7,981 nucleotides of DNA from CANJJB01 sp964449295 (GCA_964449295.1 CAYUZN010000085.1:1-7981), one strand, 5' to 3'. Positions 1 through 6,151 are shown, counted from the stretch's first letter. Numbers and translations: made by a program. Notes: generated from the sequence alone by a model not told the origin.

Positions 1-1096
1 CCACAAAGCACACATTTTCACTTCTGGTTTCTGCTAGATACCATATCACAGACGCCTTCAGTGGCATGCGCGCGGGAACTCCCCATGAACCATCTCCTAA
101 GTAAATAATCCCTTCCGGATTCACCTCTTCATTTTTGATAGGATGAGTTCTCTTATAGCAGTGATTGTGGTGCTCAAAAGCAACTCTCACACCATATTTT
201 TCAAAAAGAGGCACCCAGTTACTCCTGAGTTTCACAGACACTGTTTTCTCATAAGGATAAAAAGCAGGATAGGCTGCAACATGATAGCTGGCTATTTTCA
301 CCTTACGATTCTTTCTCTCTTCGAGCACCTTTTCAAGCCACGTCGTCTGATCCCCTTCAATAGGAGATGTATGACCTGTATCCAAAAGAAATAAGCTCAC
401 ATCTTTGCCAATATCAATTACTTGATACGCTTCATTAGGTCTAGGAAAAGAAAACACTGTATAAAACATTGATTGAGCTTTCGCTTCACTCCGTCTGACA
501 TCATGATTGCCGACAATAGGAATAATCGGAATGAGCTGCCCATTACTTTTAACTAAACTTTTCTCCCATTCTTTAAAAAATGCTTTCCACCGATTAATTT
601 CCCATTCTTTCCCCTTGAAAATGCCCCTTCCACCCCCAACAGTATACGCGATATCTCCACCCATAATCACAAAATCAGGATCTTGCGCTGCCACCTCTCT
701 ATTCATCTTCTCAAATAGATCTCTCTTATAGTAAGCATCCCCTCCCACGACAAACTTCAGTATCCCTTGCTCTGGCAGTGTCTGAAATTTATAGATCTTC
801 TCTTCCTCTCCTATGCGAAATAGATACCCTGTATTCTGGCTCAAACCGGTGAGTTCTACCACATGAATACGCATCGAACTTCCGTTCACCACCCTGATTT
901 CATCCTCACTTTTAACCCACCTCTGATCCCCTTCTTTTTGATAGTAGACCCATGAGCTCGCATTTTCCTCATTCATCCAATGAATAATCATTGACCGCGT
1001 AGGATCGCTCTTCCAAGAAAGGTACACAGCCTCAGGCTCCTCTGCAAAAAGCCCTCCCAGAATACACACTACGCTCAGAATCAATCCCTTAAGCAA
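1..1096 (-). CDS. Secreted purple-acid-phosphatase-like metallophosphoesterase (3' part cut off by window edge)
   Basis: 365 codons are visible; the C-terminus lies beyond the left edge. The predicted protein starts MLKGLILSVVCILGGLFA|EE, a type I signal peptide with likely cleavage after residue 18, so it should act in the periplasm or outside the cell. Residues about 22-107 resemble the fibronectin-III-like N-terminal domain of plant-type purple acid phosphatases (YLSWKSDPTRSMIIHW). The metallophosphoesterase domain follows, with metal-ligand motifs in family order: GGD at 118-120, GGDIAY at 146-151 (Asp148 plus the Tyr151 that marks purple acid phosphatases), GNHD at 196-199, His272, and HNHCYKRTHP at 310-319 (His310 and His312). 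Family members hydrolyse phosphomonoesters with a two-metal centre; the substrate here is unknown. The TTG start at 1096 is chosen because GGGGGAGGA lies 5 nt upstream and the signal peptide begins there. It is divergent from the 1286-2218 gene. The Gly normally before the last HxH motif is His309. Confidence 0.88.
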   Translation of the reverse strand, partial: MLKGLILSVVCILGGLFAEEPEAVYLSWKSDPTRSMIIHWMNEENASSWVYYQKEGDQRWVKSEDEIRVVNGSSMRIHVVELTGLSQNTGYLFRIGEEEKIYKFQTLPEQGILKFVVGGDAYYKRDLFEKMNREVAAQDPDFVIMGGDIAYTVGGGRGIFKGKEWEINRWKAFFKEWEKSLVKSNGQLIPIIPIVGNHDVRRSEAKAQSMFYTVFSFPRPNEAYQVIDIGKDVSLFLLDTGHTSPIEGDQTTWLEKVLEERKNRKVKIASYHVAAYPAFYPYEKTVSVKLRSNWVPLFEKYGVRVAFEHHNHCYKRTHPIKNEEVNPEGIIYLGDGSWGVPARMPLKASVIWYLAETRSENVCFV

Positions 1097-1100
1097 ATCT

Positions 1101-1109
1101 TCCTCCCCC
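1101..1109 (-). promoter_or_regulatory. Strong Shine-Dalgarno sequence deciding a TTG start
   Basis: Read on the minus strand this is GGGGGAGGA, a long match to the anti-Shine-Dalgarno sequence, and its GGAGG lies 5 nt before the TTG at 1096. No ATG or GTG occurs nearby in frame, so this site supports TTG as the initiation codon of the phosphatase gene. Confidence 0.75.
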
Positions 1110-1127
1110 GGCTCAATCAAGAAACTA

Positions 1128-1156
1128 TATATACCTATCAATTCATTCCAAATCAA
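1128..1156 (-). promoter_or_regulatory. Sigma-70/sigma-66-type promoter for the phosphatase gene
   Basis: On the minus strand TTGATT (1156-1151) is separated by exactly 17 bp from TATATA (1133-1128). Transcription would start near 1121, giving a leader of about 25 nt to the TTG start. Spacing and hexamers fit the housekeeping consensus; the call rests on sequence match only. Confidence 0.5.
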
Positions 1157-1210
1157 GACATTTAAATACTTGTATTTCAGTTAATTATGAATAAAACGAT
1201 TTTAATTACA

Positions 1211-1232
1211 ATTTTTATTAAAATTTTTATTA
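1211..1232 (+). repeat. AT-rich tandem 10-mer in the divergent intergenic region
   Basis: ATTTTTATTA occurs at 1211-1220 and again at 1223-1232 (period 12) within an almost pure A/T tract between the two divergent promoters. This could be a binding or bending site upstream of the -10 at 1253, or simply low-complexity AT DNA. Confidence 0.35.
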
Positions 1233-1258
1233 TAAATAAAATAAATATCTGATATAAT
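1230..1258 (+). promoter_or_regulatory. Predicted promoter of the 310-aa coiled-coil gene
   Basis: A perfect TATAAT -10 lies at 1253-1258, preceded at 17 bp by the weak -35 TTATAA (1230-1235). Start of transcription would be near 1265, about 20 nt before the ATG. A consensus -10 with a degenerate AT-rich -35 is common in chlamydial promoters. Confidence 0.45.
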
Positions 1259-1285
1259 TTAACTATAAACAAATAAGGTAATTTT

Positions 1286-2218
1286 ATGGATTCTATTAAC
1301 CACAAACTAGCAGATTTAGGAAGTTTTTTCAGCTCTATCCTAACTCCCACAAAAGAACCCCAAAAGATCGATACAACTGCTTTCCTTCTTAGTATATTTG
1401 AGACCACTTCGTCTGCAAAGGATTTAAGAGATAGGAATTTAAACCAAGAAACCTCTGATGATTTATCTAAATTAGCCACTCAATTCTTGCAAGAATTAGA
1501 AGAAGCAAACATGCCAACACCAGCCTCTCAGATCCCCGTCTCTAAAGAAGTAGCACCGCAAGAGCAGCTAGAAACTCACACAGCCCTATTACCAGCACAA
1601 CAAGAGTTAGAAGAAACATCACAAGTACTAAGGAAACAATCGTTTGAAATTGCAAAACAAAAAACTGAAAACAGCGCGCTAATAAAAGAAAATACTCATT
1701 TAAAACACCTCTTAGAAACTCAACAAGATGGCTTTAAACAAAAGGTTCGTCTTATACAAAACAACGTCACAGCAACATTAGAAGAAGAAAAAAGGACTCA
1801 AAATTCACTACAAGAAGAAGTTACGACTTTATCCTCTAAAGTTAATCATCTGTCTAAAGAGAATGAGCAATTAATCCATACAAACACTCAATTATCGGCT
1901 GAAAATACAGCCCTACACGATCTCTTAGAAGAGCAACAATCTCTACTCACAACTCAACTAAGACTACACACATCAGATTACACCAGCAGCGACCCAGATG
2001 ATACCCCATCTGAGCTCTCTTCAGAAGAAGACCTCCCAACCCTTGAAAATGAGGCTTCAGACTTAAAAGCCGCACAAGACCAACTCCCTGTCTATAAAAC
2101 TCTGATGAGTCAAATAAAGTCAAATCTCATAGAGTTTCAAAGCCATCCAAATCCAGATATAGCTGCTTTTGTTAACCACTTAAATAAACTTCTGCAACAA
2201 GCGCCTGGCAACATATAA
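1286..2218 (+). CDS. Coiled-coil protein of 310 aa, function unknown
   Basis: I do not recognise a family. The ATG at 1286 is preceded by TAAGG at 7 nt. There is no signal peptide and no long hydrophobic segment, so it is soluble and lacks the bilobed hydrophobic domain of Inc proteins. The order is: a short N-terminal region with a hydrophobic stretch (about 31-39); a Pro-rich linker (76-104); a heptad-like, Gln/Glu/Leu-rich coiled coil (about 105-228); a very acidic Ser/Asp/Glu segment (about 229-257) with several S-x-x-D/E motifs; and a C-terminal helical tail (258-310). Residues 135-156 and 206-227 look like copies of one 22-residue unit (ENTxLxxLLExQQ, six residues, then RL). The coding strand is rich in A and poor in G, like the next gene. 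It has its own promoter and is followed by an inverted-repeat element. A host-directed effector or a structural filament protein are both possible; neither is shown. Confidence 0.8.
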   Translation: MDSINHKLADLGSFFSSILTPTKEPQKIDTTAFLLSIFETTSSAKDLRDRNLNQETSDDLSKLATQFLQELEEANMPTPASQIPVSKEVAPQEQLETHTALLPAQQELEETSQVLRKQSFEIAKQKTENSALIKENTHLKHLLETQQDGFKQKVRLIQNNVTATLEEEKRTQNSLQEEVTTLSSKVNHLSKENEQLIHTNTQLSAENTALHDLLEEQQSLLTTQLRLHTSDYTSSDPDDTPSELSSEEDLPTLENEASDLKAAQDQLPVYKTLMSQIKSNLIEFQSHPNPDIAAFVNHLNKLLQQAPGNI

Positions 2219-2288
2219 CTTGCTAACTATCAATAAATTAAAAAAACTATACAGTCATTCTATTACACTGGCTATTAATGACTTAACT
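2219..2288. other. AT-rich spacer, nothing recognised
   Basis: Between the 310-aa gene and the inverted-repeat element I see no open reading frame, RNA gene or hairpin. Together with 2418-2486 it makes up the unexplained part of the 332-bp gap between the two coiled-coil genes. Confidence 0.6.
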
Positions 2289-2305
2289 TCCTGATGCAAG
2301 TGAAC

Positions 2306-2325
2306 CCCAGGCCTTAAGGCCTGGG
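2306..2325. repeat. Perfect 20-bp palindrome (left subterminal hairpin)
   Basis: CCCAGGCCTTAAGGCCTGGG is its own reverse complement. In RNA it would fold into a GC-rich stem of about 8 bp with a TTAA loop. It shares the CCTTAAGG core with the palindrome at 2381-2402, which suggests the two were selected or copied together. Confidence 0.85.
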
Positions 2326-2338
2326 ATTATATTGGTTA

Positions 2339-2375
2339 GGGAGGGGCTTCGAACCCCTCCCTCCCCGTTTTTTTT
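2339..2375 (+). terminator. GC-rich hairpin followed by T8, candidate terminator of the 310-aa gene
   Basis: GGGAGGGG (2339-2346) pairs perfectly with CCCCTCCC (2354-2361) across the loop CTTCGAA. After TCCCCG come eight Ts (2368-2375). The 6-nt gap between stem and T-tract is longer than in a textbook intrinsic terminator, so termination is plausible rather than certain. It lies about 120 nt after the stop at 2218 and would also insulate the giant gene. Confidence 0.45.
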
Positions 2376-2380
2376 AAAAC

Positions 2381-2402
2381 ACCCCGTCCTTAAGGACGGG
2401 GT
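2381..2402. repeat. Perfect 22-bp palindrome (right subterminal hairpin)
   Basis: The central 20 bp, CCCCGTCCTTAAGGACGGGG, are flanked by A and T that also pair, giving a 22-bp self-complementary sequence. In RNA it gives a strong stem of about 9 bp with a TTAA loop. It mirrors the palindrome at 2306-2325 near the other end of the inverted-repeat element. On the minus strand it is followed by TGTTTTAAAA, so it could weakly terminate leftward transcripts too. Confidence 0.85.
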
Positions 2403-2486
2403 CTTCTGGCTTCAGGATAAATTGAAATCTACAACTATCTAAAACACAACAACTAAAAATCATATTTATTTCCAAAATTAATTATA

Positions 2487-2508
2487 CTAATTATTTACAA
2501 ATAATTAG
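2487..2508. promoter_or_regulatory. Operator-like 22-bp dyad overlapping a -35 element
   Basis: CTAATTATTT (2487-2496) and AAATAATTAG (2499-2508) are perfect reverse complements separated by AC. The dyad covers the candidate -35 TTTACA at 2494-2499 of the giant gene, the geometry of a repressor operator. Size and symmetry fit a dimeric helix-turn-helix protein. AT-rich DNA produces such dyads by chance more often than balanced DNA, so the regulatory role is inference. Confidence 0.4.
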
Positions 2509-2522
2509 ATTAATGTTAAGAT
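2494..2522 (+). promoter_or_regulatory. Predicted promoter of the 1047-aa gene
   Basis: TTTACA (2494-2499) is spaced 17 bp from TAAGAT (2517-2522). Transcription would start near 2529, about 20 nt before the ATG at 2551. Other -10-like hexamers nearby (TATTAA at 2525, TAATAT at 2528) make the exact choice uncertain. Confidence 0.35.
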
Positions 2523-2550
2523 TGTATTAATATTAGTTACAAAGGTTGTC

Positions 2551-5500
2551 ATGACAAACAAAATTACTTATGGAACTACAGATATTCATCAAGCGACTTA
2601 TTATCCTGATGCCTTAACTTCTAGAGGAGTCAACCTTCAGGATCTTCAAGAAAACTTAAAAGACACTGGTCTGCCAGACCTTATCGGTACTCTTATCCGC
2701 TTGATATGTAAAGATGCTAAGGGAGATTTCGATTTAAAGGTCTCTCACGAAAAAGCAACTCTTATATTATCTGGCCCGCCCTCTACAACAACTGTGATCA
2801 CTCTGACAGGCGGTAAATGGCAAAAAACCGTGAATGGTGGTTCTGCAGAACATGTCTTTAAAGATCTTTCACAAAGCACAGAATATACACGATTGACAAC
2901 CCTCTTTATTGCAACTGTAGGTAGACAAAGAAGTTCTACAGCAGCAGCTCCTGCTCCTATCTCAAATGCTCAGCCCTTTAATACCCAACCCCTTTCAAGT
3001 TCAACAGCTTCTGCAACCCACTCTTCAAACGCAGCTCAAGCTCCATCAACATCTTCACCTTTCGATCTATCCTCACAGCCCAGCCATACAGCTCAAACAG
3101 AGAGTTCCAAGACACAAGCTACTTTACAAGAACAAATAAACATTCAAGCAGATCATATAAAAAAACTAGAATCAGAAATTAAAGAACAACAGACAGCTAA
3201 TGTATCAAAGATTCAAACACAGCACGCTGCCGCAATGACAGCATTAAAAACTGAACTTACACAAGCTCAAACTAATCTTCAGGATACAGCTAGGAACTTA
3301 GAACTAAAAAAGGAAGAGCTATCGCGTCTGCAAGAAGCTCTTACAGAGAGTCAAAGCAGCAATGCTAGCACTGCAGAACAGTTACAAGCTGCTCAAACAC
3401 ATAACACGCAGCAACAGCAAACGGTTAGTTCGTTACAAGCGCAACTTCAAGAAAAAGAGGCTAGTGTTACACGCTTGCAGTCTGAGTTAGAAACAGTTCG
3501 TGCTAATATTGACTCACTACAAAGTCAAATAGCTCAAAAAGAGGAAACGCACCAGGCAGATCTAGCCAATCTTGCTCAACAACAACAAGCATTAACAGAA
3601 GCGCTCAATCAAATAACACCTCTTCAACAAGAAATTAAAAATTTAACACAATCACAACAAACAACTCAAGAAGAAAATAGCCGTCTAACAGAGCAAGTCA
3701 CTATACAAAAAGATCTTGTTCTTTCTTCAGCTGAAAACTTAGAGAGAAAGAACTTAGAATTACAAGGTATTCGAACAGCTGCCGAACACTCTCAGGCTTT
3801 AATTAGTGAACTAAAAACTCAACTTGCACAGGCGGAAGCAAAACTTACTGAGCACAATCAGCAAGAAGAACTTGTTTTAGGAACAGACACTTCTAATGAT
3901 GACATAGAGCGATTAAGAAAAGAATTAGAGGATGAAAAAAATAAAGGTGAAGAGATTCGTCAAAAGTGGGAAGAAACATCTAAAGAATTAGATAGACTAA
4001 GAAGCTTAGCAAAACCTCTTCTTTCTGTTAATCATGAAGCTGGCTTAGAGGATGAACACTCAGACATAGATATATCTCATATAATGCAAGCTAATCAAGC
4101 TTTAGAAAAAGATAATGACAGGCTCTTAGAAGAAATTCAAGAAGTTCAAAAGCTGAACGAACAGCTCCGATCTCAAGTCTTAGCACAAAGCACAAGAATT
4201 AGAGAGTTGGAAGAACACCTTAGGACTAAGAATGATATCTCAGAAGAGGTGAAACAAAAAACAGATCTTTCTAATCAATTGGAAGAAGAAGTCAAGAAAT
4301 TAAAACAAGAGTTAAGTAATGTCGAAGCTATTCTTAGTGAAAACCAAAAACAATTTGAAGAGAAATTGACTTCTTTAACAGAAACCTTAACTAGCTTAAA
4401 AACTGACAATGAATCTCTAAGAAAAGCCTTAGAAAAACAGGCTGCTCATTCAGAGCCAAGCGATATATCTATAGAACTTCTTAAGCAAAAACTGGAAGAG
4501 GAATATAAAGGTGATCTTCAAAAGCTTGCAGATCAAAATGCATCATTACACTTGTCTAATCAAAATTTAAATCAAGAATTACAACAACTTATCGATGATC
4601 AAGAAAAATCCTTAGAAGACTACCGTCAAATTTTCGATAGCATAACCGATAGACTATTTGCTGAGTCACAGGAAAAAGATAATACTATTCTTAAATTAGA
4701 AAAAGAGACTCTTGAAAAACAAAAACAACTATTAGAACAACAAAAGAAAATAACTCAATTGACAAGTGATATAAAAGAAGAGCAAGAAAAGACGGCACTA
4801 TTGCATAAACGGAATCAACAAGACATAGAAGATCAAAGATTAAATAGAACACAATTACAAGAAGTACTAATACAACAGAAAAAGGACATCGATCAAAATT
4901 CCAATGAATTCAAAAGACAATTGCATGAAAAAGATAAAATAATTCAACAGCAATCAGAAACTCTAGTAAACTTTGAAGACGGTTTTAAAAGAATACAAGA
5001 GAAGTTAGAAAGTCAAACAAAATATAATGATGAACTTCAAACGCGACTAGCTGATCAACAAGCAGAACATGCAGCATTCACGGAAGAATTCGAAAAAATT
5101 TATAAAAAGTTTGCTGAAGAAAACAAAAACTTAAAAACTAGTAATCAAGGGTTCTTAGAAAGCATTACAAAAGTCTCTCAAAGAAATGAGCAGTTAGAGC
5201 AAGAAATTGCCTTATTGAAAGAAGCAGGACGCACATCTCCAAAAAGCCCTACCCCTGCAAATGACCATTCAGACGAAATTAAGAAATTGGAAGAAGAAGT
5301 AAATGGATTAAGACGAGATAATAAAGGGCTCTTAACAGAGGTATCACAATTAAAAGAAGAACTTGTAAAAGCAAATAATATTATCGATTCTTCCTCTGAA
5401 AGTGACAATGACGAACTCCAAACCTCTCAGTTAAAACAAGTAAAACTTAAAAAAGAACTTAGCGCACTTAACGAGAGCTTAGCTGGAATGGTTGCAAAAG

Positions 5501-5694
5501 AGGACTTTGATGCATTAAAAAAACAACTTGAAGAAAAAGAGGAGGAAATCACTCTTAGTTTAGCCTCTATACAAACAATGACTGAGGAAGCTATAGACAA
5601 CATTAAGCGGCTCACCAATCTCTCTGAAGAAGACGCTAAACAAGTGTTCTTAGCCATTCTTAAGCAAGTGCAAGGGCCTTCTTCAGAAGTTTAA
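2551..5694 (+). CDS. Giant coiled-coil protein of 1047 aa with a novel N-terminal head, function unknown
   Basis: I recognise no family. The ATG at 2551 has AAAGG 5 nt upstream. Residues 1-127 look globular (mixed beta/alpha, the only Cys I see at 53, Trp90). Residues 128-190 are a flexible Ser/Ala/Thr/Pro/Gln linker. From about 191 to 1040 the protein is almost continuous heptad-type coiled coil rich in Gln, Glu, Lys and Leu, broken at about 485-512 (KPLL...DEHSDIDIS), 634-638 (SEPSD), 893-907 (Pro-rich, SPKSPTP) and 946-955 (DSSSESDNDE). The C-terminus is a short helix ending QGPSSEV. There is no signal peptide or transmembrane segment. The layout resembles tethers and myosin-like rods, but coiled coils give spurious matches, so homology to those should not be assumed. 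A type III effector acting on the host or an internal structural protein are both open. It shares strand, A-rich G-poor coding bias and a weakly similar C-terminus with the 1286-2218 gene. Its stop is 4 bp from the convergent yajC stop. Confidence 0.85.
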   Translation: MTNKITYGTTDIHQATYYPDALTSRGVNLQDLQENLKDTGLPDLIGTLIRLICKDAKGDFDLKVSHEKATLILSGPPSTTTVITLTGGKWQKTVNGGSAEHVFKDLSQSTEYTRLTTLFIATVGRQRSSTAAAPAPISNAQPFNTQPLSSSTASATHSSNAAQAPSTSSPFDLSSQPSHTAQTESSKTQATLQEQINIQADHIKKLESEIKEQQTANVSKIQTQHAAAMTALKTELTQAQTNLQDTARNLELKKEELSRLQEALTESQSSNASTAEQLQAAQTHNTQQQQTVSSLQAQLQEKEASVTRLQSELETVRANIDSLQSQIAQKEETHQADLANLAQQQQALTEALNQITPLQQEIKNLTQSQQTTQEENSRLTEQVTIQKDLVLSSAENLERKNLELQGIRTAAEHSQALISELKTQLAQAEAKLTEHNQQEELVLGTDTSNDDIERLRKELEDEKNKGEEIRQKWEETSKELDRLRSLAKPLLSVNHEAGLEDEHSDIDISHIMQANQALEKDNDRLLEEIQEVQKLNEQLRSQVLAQSTRIRELEEHLRTKNDISEEVKQKTDLSNQLEEEVKKLKQELSNVEAILSENQKQFEEKLTSLTETLTSLKTDNESLRKALEKQAAHSEPSDISIELLKQKLEEEYKGDLQKLADQNASLHLSNQNLNQELQQLIDDQEKSLEDYRQIFDSITDRLFAESQEKDNTILKLEKETLEKQKQLLEQQKKITQLTSDIKEEQEKTALLHKRNQQDIEDQRLNRTQLQEVLIQQKKDIDQNSNEFKRQLHEKDKIIQQQSETLVNFEDGFKRIQEKLESQTKYNDELQTRLADQQAEHAAFTEEFEKIYKKFAEENKNLKTSNQGFLESITKVSQRNEQLEQEIALLKEAGRTSPKSPTPANDHSDEIKKLEEEVNGLRRDNKGLLTEVSQLKEELVKANNIIDSSSESDNDELQTSQLKQVKLKKELSALNESLAGMVAKEDFDALKKQLEEKEEEITLSLASIQTMTEEAIDNIKRLTNLSEEDAKQVFLAILKQVQGPSSEV

Positions 5695-5698
5695 ATCT

Positions 5699-6094
5699 TT
5701 AAGTAACGTCTGTTGTCTCAACTGTCTGGACTTCCACTTTAGCCTCTTCGTCAGAGCCTGGAAGCACGTTAGAGATAGCTGTTTTTAACATCTCAATTTT
5801 AGAGCCGTCAACCATCTTTAAAATGATTGTGTCATCTTGGAGGCGAACAACGGTTCCAATGATGCCCATGGCAGTGACTTTGTCACCTTTCTTGATAGAG
5901 GAGCGTTGTTGCTCGAGGGCTTTACGTCTTTTTTGCTCGGGGCGCCACATGATGAAATAGAAAAAGACAACAGCCACGCCTACCATCATGAGAGTTTGTG
6001 CCAGGTTACTTTCACGAGCAGGCGCTGCGGCAGGTGCTCCATCTGCAAAGAGCGCAGTTGAGGCTAGAGTAAGAGCTAATAATAATTTTCTCAT
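5699..6094 (-). CDS. yajC: YajC, Sec translocase accessory subunit
   Basis: This 131-aa protein matches YajC, the small inner-membrane partner of SecDF that assists Sec-dependent export. It begins MRKLLLALTLASTALFADG, a signal-peptide-like segment with possible cleavage after Ala17, followed by a transmembrane helix (about 30-47, ending FFYFIMW). The family signature comes next: RPEQKRRKALEQQ, then KKGDKVTAMGIIGTVV and a DGSKIEMLKTAI strand segment. The C-terminal tail is acidic. The start at 6094 is preferred over an in-frame ATG at 6151 because AAAAGGA lies 5 nt upstream and the signal peptide begins there; the extra 19 residues would bury it. The gene is divergent from the NTT-family gene and ends 4 bp from the giant coiled-coil gene, with no visible terminator between the stops. 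Confidence 0.95.
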   Translation of the reverse strand: MRKLLLALTLASTALFADGAPAAAPARESNLAQTLMMVGVAVVFFYFIMWRPEQKRRKALEQQRSSIKKGDKVTAMGIIGTVVRLQDDTIILKMVDGSKIEMLKTAISNVLPGSDEEAKVEVQTVETTDVT

Positions 6095-6122
6095 ATATAT
6101 CCTTTTGTTGAACAAAGAATTC

Positions 6123-6151
6123 ATTTTGCCTGACAATCCAACCAAAATCAA
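6123..6151 (-). promoter_or_regulatory. Possible promoter of yajC
   Basis: On the minus strand TTGATT (6151-6146) lies 17 bp from CAAAAT (6128-6123). The start site would be near 6116, about 20 nt before the yajC ATG. The -10 matches consensus at only four positions, so this is tentative. The opposite gene at 6200 has no equally good promoter in the shared 105-bp spacer. Confidence 0.3.

Larger units (their letters stand above)
2289..2417. mobile_element. Candidate miniature inverted-repeat element (MITE-like, about 129 bp)
   Basis: The outer 20 bp are imperfect inverted repeats: 2289-2308 begins TCCTGATGCAAG and the reverse complement of 2398-2417 begins TCCTGAAGCCAG, with 15 of 20 positions identical and no gap. 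Just inside each end sits a perfect palindrome (2306-2325 and 2381-2402), both centred on CCTTAAGG, with a third hairpin between them. The block is far richer in G and C than the AT-rich DNA on both sides. It contains no open reading frame, so transposition would need an enzyme in trans. Subterminal palindromes of this kind recall IS200/IS605-family ends and their non-autonomous relics, but I see no clear target duplication. An alternative is a bidirectional terminator cluster that was never mobile. Confidence 0.55.

Noticed and set aside
143..731. Plus-strand open frames at 143-394 and 507-731
   Set aside because: They lie opposite the phosphatase gene, whose conserved metal-binding motifs fix the minus strand as coding; the frames have no family signal or ribosome binding site.
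1177..1479. Minus-strand 100-aa open frame across the spacer and the start of the 310-aa gene
   Set aside because: Its C-terminal half is translated AT-rich spacer (Ile/Lys/Phe only), it lacks a plausible start site, and the plus-strand gene has a consensus -10, Shine-Dalgarno and long frame.
2339..2361. GGGGCTTCGAACCCC resembles a tRNA T-arm, suggesting a tRNA gene or tRNA-derived attachment site
   Set aside because: No acceptor, D or anticodon arm can be built upstream and no discriminator/acceptor pairing follows; the symmetric 8-bp stem is better explained as a hairpin of the inverted-repeat element.
2339..2367. G-quadruplex on the minus strand (GGGGAGGGAGGGG)
   Set aside because: Only three G-tracts are adjacent; a fourth is missing within normal loop length and the local hairpin would compete strongly.
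5178..5657. Minus-strand Ser-rich open frames at 5178-5408 and 5427-5657
   Set aside because: They are antisense readings of coiled-coil codons, which commonly give Ser/Leu/Phe-rich frames; no ribosome binding site or recognisable domain.
2551..5694. Assigning the 1047-aa protein as a homologue of myosin, golgins or SMC proteins
   Set aside because: Long coiled coils give spurious similarity; there is no motor domain, no Walker A/B ATPase heads, and the N-terminal head matches nothing I recognise.
6095..6151. N-terminal extension of YajC to the ATG at 6151
   Set aside because: The extension would place 19 polar/mixed residues before a clear signal peptide, and the downstream ATG at 6094 has a good Shine-Dalgarno at 5 nt.
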